DNA from: Neodontobutis hainanensis
Taxonomy: Eukaryota > Chordata > Actinopteri > Gobiiformes > Odontobutidae
Assembly (NCBI GenBank): GCA_024349245.1
Contig: JALDNG010000020.1
Span: 7,200,001 to 7,264,000 of the forward strand
Direction: 5' to 3'
DNA: 64,000 bases
In this document: one piece after another, positions 36,801 through 50,300 of the stretch
Position numbering within the stretch: the first letter of the stretch is position 1
How the letters are laid out: the number at the start of each line of letters is the position of its first letter
Notes under the pieces: generated by a model
What the model was told of the DNA's origin: nothing
The model's database searches: none
Seen by the model: only the letters and a program-made list of their open reading frames with translations
Position numbers and translations under genes: made by a program

Positions 36801-39800
36801 ATAGTAATTTGTGTGATAGAGTAATGGTATAGGTCTATTGTGGACGATCGAGGAAGGGAAATGCATTTGCAAGGTAATCCCTTGAGCTAAGGTCTAGTTT
36901 ATGTAACATTTTCACAAAGAGTGTTTTCCGAACTAAGCACAGCTAAGAGTTTGTATTCTGCAAATATAGTCTGAATAATGAATGATACCCTTTTGAAATT
37001 CTGTCGGAGATAAACAAAAACCAAGAATGAAAGGCTTATCTGTTGTGCCTTTGAGGTTTGCATTCCCACACACCGTAAACACATTTTTATATTCGACAAA
37101 TCTGTTTTTTGAAAGGCTTAAAGACATTCATAAGAGGAACTAGTGAAATGCACCACTAAAGGTCGTGTTATAATTTGTTTTAAAAGTCTTTCAAGGATGG
37201 GCAGCAGAATCTTCCAGGCATGATAAAAGTCTTTGTGCAGCTTGTGGTTTGCTTGTCTGGATCTAGACAGTAGTGATTTTTAGGCACTGGATGTGAATAG
37301 ACTTTATGAATAACACGGGGATTACAGGCTTCATTGTTTCAAGATGAATTGATTCCATTTAATTGCCTTTTATTTCATAACAATTACAAAGAATCAACAA
37401 ACTTGCCCCTACAGGTTTAACACAACTGTAGGGACTATTTGTAATGATTTTACTTTTAACAATTGAGCATTTGAAACCTGATAATAACATTGTTATTACA
37501 AATATAACATTGCAATAAACATAAAGTAATTATTAATTAACAGCTGTTTAAGTAATTGCATTGTGCTTCTGTCTTTCTCACCTTGACATAAACATGATTA
37601 AACAAAACGGGGAAGCAAAACAGCATCCCAATGTTTGCAAGTGTTGAATTGTAATCCTAGAGAAAGACAACATCTCTTGACCTTTTAAAATAACTCTCTG
37701 CACATCTGTCTATTTAACTAATACACCTGTTCATAGAAGGCTGTTCAGATGATTAATTAAGTTTAGCTTATTAATATTCTTGGCTGGCATTGTTTTCCCA
37801 CCATAAATTCAGCTTTAGATATATGATTAATATTTATTACAAACTGTCGGAGGCTGTCATGAATTAACAAGGCTTCAAAATTCAAGAGCCTACTAGATGT
37901 GTGATAAATCAAAGGCTCTGCAGAGGAAAAGTCCCACCAAGATGGAGAAAAAGATCCAATTAGAAATGTGTAACCTTTCTGCAGGGAGACTTACTCTGTG
38001 ATTTATTAGCACAAAGCTGTTGCCCCTCCCTCCTCAATTATATGTTTTAAGCTTTGCAGGAAATGAATATGTCTAAGGGAGCGAATGAGCTCAGGTTCTA
38101 TGACCGCAGCTCATGCATCACAATGGAGAGTGCATACTCCAGCCAGTCTTTCATGCAAAGTCGCTTCGCATACAGAACAGCGTGGTACTACTACTATCCA
38201 ATTCTCCGGAGTGTGCTTGCATGTGCACAAGTATTTTTAGCAACATGCAGCGGACTGTGCTTCCAATGCAATGTGTCAGGGCAGCATCATGCTAAGGACT
38301 CAGTCAGATGGTCCTTAACGCTTTGCCCAGAGCTCTGCAGAAGGGTTGTTTGTGCCCAGCGCTGGAGGGGGGTCACGTGCTGACCTCATTGTGTGCACGA
38401 GAAAGTGCACTTTGTAGCGCTAGTGAGTGTGCAGCTCTCCTCTACATAATGAGAGCAGATTTATCGCAATGCTTATAGCTAATTGATTTCTGACTGTAAC
38501 AATTTTCAGCCAGCAATGAAGCCTGGGAAAATGAATATTGACCCCTTCTTCCAAGTGTAAAGATTTTATGTATATATCCCAAGAAAGGAAATAACATTTA
38601 CGTTTTTTTACACTTTGCCTTAGTGTCACCAGTCTGGCCTTCTGAAAGATCCATGTGATAGTATTCTACTGCAGTGCTATGGAAAAACACTTTGCAATAG
38701 TAAAACCACATTGTGTCTTATTTACAACCTGCACAGCCCCCACGGTTGACATGCTTGGCCAAATATCTGGCTGTCCTTTTTTTTTTTTGAAAGACCACCA
38801 GACAGATCTATCTTGTGCTGTCCTCCTCCTGGTGTCTTCACCCCCCTCATGGACTTTTAAAGGGTGCAAACGGACCACTTTCTTCACTGGTACATTAACT
38901 CCTGGGGCCTGTCCTGCTTCACTGGAGCAGATGCTGCCAGAAGAAAACAAAGCTGGCAGGCCAGGGGGTTAATCACACTCATCTTGAGGTCTGTAAAGTT
39001 GTTGCCAGGTGTGTCACACTCAAAGTTTACTTGGCTTCCTTTTTGTAGATGCCCTTTGACCTCTTGCCTTTCACACCAAACACAGTTTGTGTGGGATATT
39101 TTAAAAACAGGATGCATTCACAAGCATTTGTTTGATGTATTTGGTTCCAGACAGTAGTTCTGAGACTTAAAACAGGAAGTAGTTTACAATAGCGCTTTTG
39201 AAATTACAGTGCTACAAAAAGTCTTCTCAGGTCTCTTGTTTTGACATATCTTGGGAAAAAGTGCAGCCTTGAATTTGTTGCAGATGTCTGTGTTATTATT
39301 TTGTGTCCCAAGTTGTGTTTAGTTTTTGAGATTATGTTTTCTTTTACTTTGTGACATTCCATTTCACCGACTGTGCCAGCCGGTGTTCATTCTATCTCCT
39401 ATAAATTGTTACACGAATCACCAGGGCCGCCTACATACATTTTGTGAGACAAAAATAGTTATTTCTTCTCCTTCAGTGATCTGTGACATTCCCATTGTAA
39501 CTCAGATAGTATTGCTTGTGACAGATTGTATATTTGAGTAAGGCCAGAGTTGTACATCAATATGCCAGGGATTTCTTTGGTATTATTCTTGCTCTTGGGA
39601 GTATATTCACATAGTTTGCATTTGTAACCAGTAGGGAGAAAGTTATTTCTTTAAAAGGAGTCCATAACTGCTTGTTTTGGCATCTTCTCTTCAATTGAGA
39701 ACAGGGATGGCACCTAGTAAAGAACATCAAGGTTGTCTTTTGTCCTTGTGTTTTAACTAAACACAATGAGGAATTTTCCAAGCTAGTGTTGCTTCAGTCA

Positions 39801-41850
39801 AATTCTTGTTAAGTCTGTTACATGCGTATACTTTCTCTCGATTCCCAGTGAAGCATTTGCGTGGTAAAATGCCAATTTACTCTTTTGAATTCCTCTCCTA
39901 AGACACAGCTGCTTACTTAGATAGCTAATGGCGGTGTTTTGTGTTGCAGAGCTGAGAGCTGAGTGTGGCATGATGGCATTTGTTCTGTCTGCCCAGGGCC
40001 TGGCCTGTCATTGTGTATCAGGCCAGCCAGTGGCCGTGACTCACACATGAACCCTCTGGGTGCACTGGCTCACCAAGAAGACACAGGAGTTTAACGTTCT
40101 GCGCCCGGAAATACACATGTCAGTATGAAAGAGGGAGGGGGCGCCTAGCCGCACTGATGTGGCGGTGTTACTGAATATCTTCACAGCACAACAGCTGTCA
40201 CTGCAGAGCATCACAGCTGCTAAAGTGTCATTTTCTTTCTGTATACGTGGCGCCAGGCAGCCACTTTGATTCCACTTTTGTAGCTTTAATATCCTCTGTG
40301 TGAGAAGACCCCATATTTAGGCCTTTTGCATAGGTTTTCTTGACCCTGAAATGATCTGATTTCAGAATTATAAGCATGAAGATGGTACCTGGGTTTTAAA
40401 GGGTCCCCAAAACAAGTTTTCCCATAAATGTTGGTTACATTAAAAAAGCCCTTTAGCTTATGAATTAATGATAAAAGTGCAAAATTAAAATGCCACAGAT
40501 AATTACTTTGCTCCTGTTGTTGCTTCTTACAGTGCACAATTAGAGTTATATCAATCATTAAATGTCAAACCCAGCCCCACATCTTCTCTATTTCAGTGAC
40601 AAAATGAGTGGCTGTTGTATCACATATCTATCATCCCAGACCCTTTGTTCAGCATGCTGTCCGATCGCGGGGCGTGCAGCCAGTGTAGGGGTGGCATTGT
40701 GGTTGACAGGCCAGTGCAGATGCTAAATGACACTGACACAAAGAGGGGGCCCGGCAAGCAGGCAGACAGAGGTGTTTTACATTGAGAAGAGGCTCGACTT
40801 GACTTAAACACCCTGTACAAAATCACATCTCAGCAGATCTCAAGCCTATACCATTTACAGTAAATAAAAGTATTTAAAGGTACTTTGAAACTACCAATAA
40901 TATTATTGTCTTTTTATTGTGTGAAATCCGATTGCCTAAACTTTGAAGGTTGACCTTTTAACTTCGTTCTACTATAGCTCCAGGAACACACAAGATCTGC
41001 TTTAAGACTTTCTGAAGGGTCCTAGAGCCAGAAACTTAACAACTATCCCATTGTAAGTCCTTGTTGATGAAAAATATTTGAACTCTGCCTCAAGTGCAAG
41101 TGTAATAATAGAATGCATTATGGCACCTGGGTTTACCTTGTATCCAATCTCATCGATTCCCTGAAGCGGAAGTGCTGGCATGAACCTATTTGAATGCTGA
41201 ACACAAAGTTCACTGATATATGCAGTCACATGGAAGCATGGGATACACACTCTCTGTTGTCAGATTACACAGCCATTTGCAAAGTTGTCTTGCTTAGGTG
41301 TGTCAAGGCTGGTTTTGAATTTACATCAGATGCATGAGCAGTCACTGTAACTCCTGAAGGCGGTAATCTTACAGGATTACTGTTGTACTGTGTCCTATGT
41401 TGCCATTTATTGTGTTTATCATGCAACACATCCTCCTCATATTGCTAAATTTTATTTTTTTGAGATAGTAAAAATGGACAGCCTTTATGTCCATAAGAGT
41501 GCTTATTTTTTTAACTCTTTATCTACTCACTTCAGATCTCTTTCAAGCCAAATTCTTTATGTGTTCCATTTGAAAATGCAGTAATAATATAAAGGAAATT
41601 CAAATATGCAGTGTTTCCAACATCTGTGGGCTTTATCTTTGAAAATGTTATGAACAAGAAAGATTTGCAGGGCAATGCTGTAAACCTGTACAAACAAGTT
41701 TCTACATCCACATGGCGCAGTGTTGCGTTTGTTTTATTTATTACATTTTTTTTGTCATTTTGTGCTAAGAAACCACTGAGAGGGAATCACTTGTTTTGTT
41801 AGATCCATTAGTTTCCATTGGAAGAGCATTTTAGAGTGAGAGCATACTGT
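27839..41850. other. Intronic or intergenic DNA without recognised genes
   Basis: About 14 kb with no supported exon. It contains a T11/(TA)n tract at 30885-30908 and several non-repetitive, more CpG-containing blocks (about 29560-30010, 33000-33200, 34800-35260, 40080-40260 and 40630-40800), discussed as candidate conserved elements. The open frames here are short and domain-free. Confidence 0.4.
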
Positions 41851-41895
41851 ATAATAAATAAATAAAACTTTGTCCTTTACCCTCCGCGGGTGGTC

Positions 41896-42038
41896 TCATC
41901 CTTTGAGCTTGAGGGTTCTGCGCAGTATCTTTGCTGTTCCTAGTACTGCACTTTTCTGAACCAAGATGTCTGATGTTCTTCCAGGGATCTGCTGCAGCCA
42001 CTCCTCCAGCTTAAGGGTCACTGCCCTGAGTGCTGACC
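41896..42038 (-). mobile_element. LINE ORF C-terminal tail fragment
   Basis: The minus strand reads without interruption VTLKLEEWLQQIPGRTSDIL, then VQKSAVLGTAKILRRTLKLK, G and a TGA at 41896-41898. This matches a very common fish non-LTR retrotransposon C-terminus (EWLQQIPG...VQKSAVLGTAKILRRTLKL). The 3' flank (about 41850-41895) has CCACCCGCGGAGG and then a T/A-rich tail, as at the 3' end of these elements. Only about 47 codons remain. On the other side the fragment abuts an (AT)n tract. The clade is not assigned. Confidence 0.8.
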
Positions 42039-42042
42039 ATGG

Positions 42043-42057
42043 ATATATATATATATA
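42043..42057. repeat. (AT)n microsatellite
   Basis: A 15-base alternating AT tract immediately next to the truncated LINE fragment, followed by CATACA. Confidence 0.9.
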
Positions 42058-45000
42058 CATACAAGTATATGATTAATAAAATTGTCAATGTCTATGTAGT
42101 AGAGTAAATGCCACAATCAGTTAGCAGTAGGCTTTAGTGTTTAATACAATGGTCCCAAATAGACAACACAGAGGCCCCAATGGCTTTTAACAATGTCTTT
42201 ATCTCAAGGGTCAAACACACACCGTAAGTGAAGGAGGAGTCTGAAAGGCTAACAATGACTGTCAACGTTAGCATAGTATATCATGTCATCATTGATAGGT
42301 CTCTTTTTCTTTTACTCTGTGGTTGTTCTTGTCTCAAAACACACATTTCCTGTGGCATTGTGGAATATAACAATACCTTTCTATTTTTGAAATCTGGAAT
42401 AATGACCTTTTGACACAGATCCACACTGGTTTGTACAGCCTGTTTCAGAAACTGTGTACATTTCTTCTTGACTGTGTCGGCATTAGCGTTTAGAGAGTGT
42501 GAGATTTGCTTCAATGTAGCCTCTTACAAATGTGGATAACAGGAGTAATCTACTGATATGCTACAGGTCCCAGAAATGAGGAGAAACTCAGCTCAAGGCC
42601 TTTTATTTCCAACTCACCACAGGCAAGGCTGACTCAACAAAAGGGGGCTTCACTTTCTTTTTGGAATACAGGGTAACAATTTTGTCCATCCAGCCTTCTT
42701 TTTTATTTATAGTAATAACCCGGGGAGACGTTGTTGCCCAGTTATTCTGTCAGACTGCATCATTCGATCCTAATGTGTAACAGCATCTCCTTGTCACCCT
42801 TAACTCTCCTTACTGTAGAGCGGAAATTCCACTCCAGTTTCTCCAAGAGCTCTTTTTTTTTTTAAACACCGTGAGTGTGCTTGTTTACATAATAAATACA
42901 AAACAAACAGCAGGATTTGTTTTGAGGACAAAAACTATAACCCATGTATAGTCTGTATGTTAACAATAGCATAACCAGTCTTTTTAATTTTGATTTATTT
43001 CTGAATTGTTTGTGAAGCTTTAATGGCCAGCAGGTGAGTAGCATCTGAAAAGCCATGCTGCTGTACGCAAGCAGTTTCCTGTGACAGCTTCATCTGTGAA
43101 ACCATATTCTCCCAGGACTCAAAGGCTGCCCCGGGATCACTGAGAGCGTTTAAGATTACATGTCTGCTGGCAGGGAGCAGTAGATAGGTGAAAATAATTG
43201 GCTTTGTCACTAGGCTTCCCCCCTCCCTTTGTACTCAGTGACGGCGCAGTGACACAGTGGGGTAAAAGAAGCAGCATACGTACAACAACCTGATCTGCCT
43301 TTTCTAATCCGCAACAAGATGGCTCCCCAAGTCTGTAGTTTATAATCAAGAACGGGAACCCTCCCGATCCCCCGCTGATTGGGTGTAAAAGAGGTTGCAG
43401 ACCTAGTTTCATGCAATTAGTGGAGGAATGCCAGACACTAATAGAACCCAGAAGTGTTGGCAAAGCGTTATGATGGGATTGTTAGGATACTGGAAGAAAA
43501 AAAAAAAAAAAAAGGACATTTGCCCAGAGAAGGAATACGCAGTCATAGTCTATATAAAACAATAAACTGAAATGGGCATGGGGAAAATAATGCGCACACA
43601 GCATGCTTTTGGTCTTAAGCTTACTGAGAATGGGGGGTTACGGGAAAGAGAGGCTACTCAGTGCAACAAGATAAATAACACTGAAGTAATGCAGATGGTT
43701 TGGGCTCAGGGGAGCGCTCTCGAGGCAAACAATAGTGAATGGGTATTTCGGTAGTAATTAAGCTCTAATTTGAGTTGACGGCAGATACAGTGTTGATTTT
43801 TTTTTTTTTTTTTCATCAGACTCTGGGCCAAATCTGATTGGTGACCTGAGAGAGGCCTTTGTATTTACACAATGCAGCTTAGAAGAAAGCAAGACAACAG
43901 AGGTTATTAAACCATAAGCTTTAAATGCAATATTTTAATGACTATGCAGGCTGAACATCAGAGAAAAAAAAAGTTTTGTTTGATTTAGATTTAGTATTTA
44001 AATCCAGGCTAGCTGACTTCAGGAGGTATACAGTTAGTGCACAGATAGTCATATGAAAGTAATTTGGCCTGTTTATGTACTTGTCTTTAACAAGGCACCC
44101 TGTAGTGTCTCTTGTATGTTTTGTATGGGGAGCAGACTTTAAAGGAATCAACAGTAGGGCTGCTAAACCTGTTTTCTCTGTCGTCTTGTCGACAACTGCT
44201 TGAGTATACAATTAAAACAGAAGTTTCCATCCCAGTACTCCAAACAAATGACCACATACAATTATTCTTTACATTTATTCTGTTCCAACGTATAAGCTGC
44301 AACTGGCAACTTTTTTCATGTTCCGCATTAAGCTGACATTTGTAAAAAAAAGAATAATCTGTGTGTATAATATTCTCCTGACAACAAGCTTGTAATTGGA
44401 CACCTAACGGATAAATAGTTGCTATAACAACTTTTATCAAGTCATATTACAGGTAATATTAATATCTGCAATACAGTAAAATAAGAAAAATAAGATGTTC
44501 AAATGAACAAATAAAGCATGAATTGAGTTTAAGCATTTGCAATTGCAGAGTTTACATTGCATATTGCATGTCGACTTGCTGCATGCATGCTATGTTTTAT
44601 TCATGTGGAGGTCTATCAACAAGGAGTCGTGCAATAAGCAAACGCTGCACAAATAAGGCCTCATCACTGAACACAACTAGAGCAGTGCTAGGTCATGGAA
44701 AACAGCTCGGTCGGCGCGGTGACATCCCTGTTAGCCAGCACATTAGATGACACAAACCATTGCCGTTTGCATGAAAGCTGCTCAGACGAATTGGAGCATT
44801 TCTCAAAGTGCACAGATGCGTGGTGTTAAGGGAGACAGTAATATCACAACCTTGTATTGCATTCCCGGCTCGAGGGAGACCAATGAACAATTCCTCCAAC
44901 GGTCACCTTTTTCTTTTTTTCTTTTTGTATTTGCCCTTCCCCCTCAAGAATGGTACGCTGCCAACGTGTCACTAGAGGTTTTAAATAAATAATAACCATA

Positions 45001-46902
45001 TGCACTTATCAGATGACAGCTCTGCGTTCTCTGCCCTATTTCCCCCCCACACACACCTCCACTGTTTCTCTTGAAGTACAGGTTTGAACACTGACAGGAA
45101 GGACAAGTCCCTGCATGCACCTTACATTGCTAAACCAACTGTCTGTTAGTGAAACAATTACTCATAACACTATGGGGTCAGCCTTGTGAATAGGGCTCTT
45201 GTTTGGCTGTTATCATATGAATAAGCTTTGCATGAATCATCCCTGTTATTTCTTAGCATGGACATATTTTTATATAACCTTGGCTCTGCTAAAGGAGGAA
45301 AAAAATAGCTCCAATGAAGGTCTAAGTCCTCTTCTAAGGAGCTATTTGTTGGAATAAACACATCAACATAGGCAGTAGGAGAAGATGAATAAGGTACTTC
45401 CTTATAGTAGATCTTTATTATTGCTTTTCTGCGTTGCTATTCTCTGGAGCTGCCGTGTCCTTGTTAGATGTCAGAGTTTCAGCATGTTCTCAGACACTAC
45501 ATAATAGTAGGCGATGGGCACTAAGTAGCTGTAAACCTTGAAAATGATTTGCACAAAGCACACTCCATGCTTTTTTTTTTCTTTTTTTGTGCTCACAGTA
45601 CTGGTTGTGGGATCTCAAGCCTCTCATATTGGTCATGTTGTGGTTAGGGAAATGTGTAGAAATTACATGTGACTTTGGCCAGAGAGTACGCTGCGGCACA
45701 GGCGGCCACACCCGGTCGCCCACATGTCTGCTCCAAAGCAACAGGAAAAAAGTGGGAACATGGTGACATCAGCGGTGGACTGAGCTGTTAAACCGGTCTA
45801 CTATGTGCTCCATGTAATCCAGAAAAAGCCGTTACAAGTCACCCTTTGGTGCCTAGCCTCGCTGTGTTTGTGAAAGAGGGAGTGTTCATATACATTTCCT
45901 CCTCACCTTGTTTGAGTTAGGCAATTTATTCCCCGTTTGATATTAGCATGTTCGACTTTACCAATAGGGCTTCAAAGGATAGGCCTTATAGGAAATGAAA
46001 AGAAAAAGTGCAAGTGAATTAAAACCAATTGTATTGAGAATATGCATATATATGTTGTAATACTGATAGAACATTGTTGCACAGCAGTTCATAAGGCTGC
46101 AAAGATCACTGCTTCTTGAACACAAGTGTCTTTATTTCTAAAAGCCTGCTTCATTTTTGAATGTAGGTGCAATGAACCCTAGCTGTCTAAAAATCTTTTG
46201 ACTAAAGCCAGCCTATTTTTACCGCACAAGTCAGATGTCTGGCAGTCTTTTGACCTGCCAATCACAAAAACAAGCCTTGTGTATTTTAGGCTTTCTGGGT
46301 TATCTCCCGCTCACATACAGATCTGTCATCTTACAAGAGTTATGCAGCTTTAATTATACAAGAAACACTACACGTTTAAGAGACTGAAGACATCAAATTA
46401 TAATTGTAGTGAGTTTTACAAGGATTTTGACACCAATAACAATGAGTTGAGATTGCTTTTTAAGCCGGTAATGCTATGTCAATACTAAGCCCCCTGCTGT
46501 GAACAAGCAGGTCTTAATATTAGAGCACAAGATTCAAGGAGAAATGACTGCATTTTAATCAACAGCATTGAAAGTAGTGCAAAAGGAAACATGGATACTT
46601 AATTAGGTCCAGTCAAATCACTTATATGTTTACCTAAAGCTGGATTAATTTGGATGAGGTGCCAAAAACCACAAAAACATTCAATGTGCACGTCCTTCAT
46701 CTTTAAAAAGCTCAGCAACTCTATCATGTCGGTAGCAACAATGTAGTGAAAATATCATTATTAAACTGTTTATAAAGTGGCTCTGGGTAACTTTTAGCTT
46801 GTAGTATCAAAAATATACATTCTCATATTAATTAAATGGTTCTTAAACACGCGACTGGTAGAATCATGCCTATCCCGCTGAAACAGTATCCTCACTCTAA
46901 AA
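42058..46902. other. Intronic or intergenic DNA without recognised genes
   Basis: No exon supported. Contains an A18 run at 43497-43514 and a T17 run at 43797-43813. Two CpG-containing non-repetitive blocks, about 43085-43450 and 44590-44920, stand out from the AT-rich background. Confidence 0.4.
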
Positions 46903-47343
46903 TAGGGCAGGGCGATATGCCCCTAAAAATTAGTTTTCTGATTTTAACCTATTTTCTTTTACCCCTTAAAAATAAATTGTTGACAACATGATTAAAGTTT
47001 CACTTTATGGTATTAAAGTGCAAACAAACAAGCCAAAAGTCGCTGAAAACAGACTCTCTTATTGTAAACCAAGACAACTTTTCTCAGGCTCCATGTTCAA
47101 TCACAAATAAAAGCGACAGGATTTATTAAAAAGTATTTATTTATATAGTATAGTATTTTTTTTCTTATAGGGGGTAGGGGTCCTGTTCTTGGCAAAGTTG
47201 TGCAGTTCACGACATGTGAACAACTTATCAGGACTAAACCAGGACTGAACCAGGACTGAACCAGGACTGAACCAGAACTAGAACAGGACTGAACCAGGAC
47301 AAGACCAGGATGTATTGTAGCCCATATTTTTTGCTCAGCCCTA
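46903..47343. mobile_element. hAT-like MITE (non-autonomous DNA transposon)
   Basis: The left end is TAGGGCAGGGCGATATG and the right end, read inward, is TAGGGCTGAGC, a short terminal inverted repeat of the TAGGGCTGGGC type seen in fish hAT elements. The flanks are CTCTAAAA (46895-46902) and CTCTAATA (47344-47351), an 8-bp target-site duplication with one mismatch, the size that hAT transposases make. The 441-bp interior encodes no transposase and contains an 11-bp minisatellite. Confidence 0.75.
47229..47310. repeat. 11-bp minisatellite inside the MITE
   Basis: About 7.5 tandem copies of CAGGACTGAAC. Copies 2, 3, 4 and 6 are identical; copies 1, 5 and 7 carry substitutions, and the last is partial. 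The array sits close to the right end of the hAT-like MITE. Confidence 0.95.
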
Positions 47344-47351
47344 CTCTAATA

Positions 47352-50300
47352 TAACGAGCAGATCTCACCCTAGCAACGAGCAAACAGAGGTGTACAAAAT
47401 GCACTAAAATTAAGTTAAAATAGTCAACATGGCAGAAGACATGATTTTCTTTCTTCGGTTTTAGATAGTTTCCCGTCAAACAGACAAACAAACAACACAG
47501 ACAGTCTGAGGTCTGTAGAGGGATCTGTGCCATCTAGTGCCTAACAGTTACGCAGTGCTGCTTTAAGTGTGTATGCATGTCTAACTTTATAAACTGTGTA
47601 GAGTTGTGCTTATGTGACTGATTTTCTGATGAGAATTACATAGTAGAGAATCTGGAGAATCTTTTATGGCTCTTGAGCAGGTCTACCGTATTTTAAAGTA
47701 TGAAGCAACAAAGTGTTTATTTAAAAAAAAAATGGTTTTAAACTGAAAAGAAAGCTTGCAATTTTTCAGAGCATTAAATGTCATTTTCTTTTTGGTCTTT
47801 AATGGTCTTCTACAATCACATGTCTTTTTAAAGCAGGACTGGTTGTGACACCCTTACCTTCCCTTTCGGAAATATCACAATTTTACAGTGCAGACCATGA
47901 AACACCCTTATCACACCATGCAGCACCCTCTGTCTGCTGTCGTTAGGCTTCTGTTGCTCACACAGGCTTCATAGTCCAAGTTGTTGTTTTTAGATTTATA
48001 GTGGAAGCCATTTACATTTTCTAGATTTCATTCTGAGTTTGTGCTGCAAAGCCTCATTTCCTGTCAAGAAGCTCTCTGTTTATTGTTTCATTGACCTGTT
48101 CTGATTCAAAAGCTGCCTTATTCCTCACTTAGTGGGCAAGACTTCCTTGTTTCTACAATGAACACATTTTTATTACAGAACTCTTAAACCCAGAAGCTTA
48201 CAATTTAATAAAGCTGCTTTATGTGCATGAATATTGTAATCCTGTGGGTTGTTTACTCGTCTTCGTTTTACACCCACATTACAGCCAACTATTCCTTTTC
48301 AGTGCCACATCTGCCGCATGCATCTGTGAAGCCGGGGCCAAGGCTGAGAAACCAGGTGTGCCTCCAAACATGACCCAACAATTTATTACGCAGGGAGTCC
48401 TCGTTTGTCTGCCACGGCTCGCACCCCTCCTTCATTGATGACTGCAGTGTCGGTGCAATCAAAAATGCTCTGCTAGTTTTACACCATGGCCTTGTTTTCA
48501 AAGCACACTCCAGTGAATATATTGTCTCTTTCAAGGTGTGATGAAGACCAATATAGCCAAATATTAGTTTAACCTCCTACGTATATTTGTTCATTTTATT
48601 ACCATATTTGCGAGGTAGACGCCATGTTATAATCTTTTTTTCTTTAATTGTTGTCTTGCACATCTCGTCACACAGAACATTTGTGGATATGTTTATTGTT
48701 CCATTGCATTTGTTTGTTTTTTTTGTGTATTTTTTTTTTTTCAAACTGCTGTCTGATCAAGGTAAAGGTTATTCAGAGATAAAGTAAAGATAAAGAAAAC
48801 AGAATAAGGAAAACCCACCTTCACAACATAACATAAATTGACAAAATGCCTCGAAGCTGTTTTGTCAAAAGCAACTTTAGAACATGGCTGACATTGTGTT
48901 GTGCGCATCATAAGTAATAGCCGTTCTCCTCCATTAGCTGCAGTGCTATTTCTTCTGACCAGTTTCATTCCCTCAACACAGATGTCAGTGTGAACCCAGT
49001 GTGAACACTTTTAAGGCTGCATGTTCATGGCTGCTTGTTTGCATTGACGAGTTGTAACATGTTGGTCTGACAGAACAGGCTTGTAGGCTGGATACGAAGC
49101 GCAGGTTTATGCAAAATAAAGGCTTTTGCTTACACAATGATCATATGATGTGTCTACAGTTCATACATTTGTAATATTATCTTAAATTAATGTAGTTTTT
49201 ACATGTTTTGTTGTACAGTATACAATAAGTGTAAAGTATGGTATGAAAAGTATAAAATATAGTTGTTTGCTCCATAACTCAGAGTTACATAGTGGAATAA
49301 CTTGTCAGTCCAGTGCCCTGTTTCTATAAAATATATTCTTATTTTCACTTTTTCATGACAGGCAACCATTATAATGAATGATTATAATGAGGCTAAATAT
49401 TGTAATAATTTCAAGGCATCAGTCCTATGGCAAAAAACTTATAGAGTTGATTTAAATAATAGAATTTGACACATTACAGAGTAAGTACTTGGCCATCATA
49501 GTTTAAAGCTATAGTTTAAAGCATTTCGCTCAATGGCTCGTTGCTGTCCTCTAATGAGCCTAATGAAATTATTCAGCTCTGTTCTCATCATGCTCTATAA
49601 ATAAGCATCATTTTTTTCGGCAGTTCCTCAAGGATATTTTCTGCTGCTTTGGTTCCATAATGCACTTCTAAGCTCTGCTCTGGTGCTCATATGAAAATTT
49701 GATGCACTACACGCTTGGTTTTCCCCCATCGCTGCACAGAGGCAAAACAAGCCTCTGCCTTTTTCGCTTTCCCCATTTGATCTGGCACCCCAGCTGTTTC
49801 GGTGCTCTCTCCTCTATCTGAAAACCTCCTGCTGTAGCTCTGTCTCCACTGCTCATATTCTCTTCATCTCTTCAAATACATCCACATACATCCCCTTATG
49901 TGGGCTGTTATTACATTGGTGCAGTGCATATATTTCCCACAAAGCCTCCAGAAAGAAGCCATGAAAAATGCACCCTGAGATGACCCTTTAGGTGTCAGGA
50001 ATGGTAGGAGTGCCATAACATGGTTTTGGCTTTTAAGAAACTACCTGGGGAATAGTGCACTGGCCTGAAATAATCTCAGACTTCCTGTGTGTGTTCATTT
50101 GTGTCAAGAACATTTTTATTTATCTATGACATTTTTTTTTTATCTACAGCTAAGATGAAGTTAACTTTTAATGAATATGTGAGTTTTTATTTTATTTTAA
50201 TGTTTAGAAAATTAGGCTAGGGAACATTTTTTTTTTCAGCTTAATTTGATCATAACTTTCCTTTTCAATATACACAGCCTTCATAATTGTTTCCTCTCCT

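Noticed and set aside
38054..38383. 109-codon + frame with clustered Tyr and Cys
   Set aside because: No recognisable protein and no flanking splice pair; it may be part of a conserved block but is not supported as a gene.
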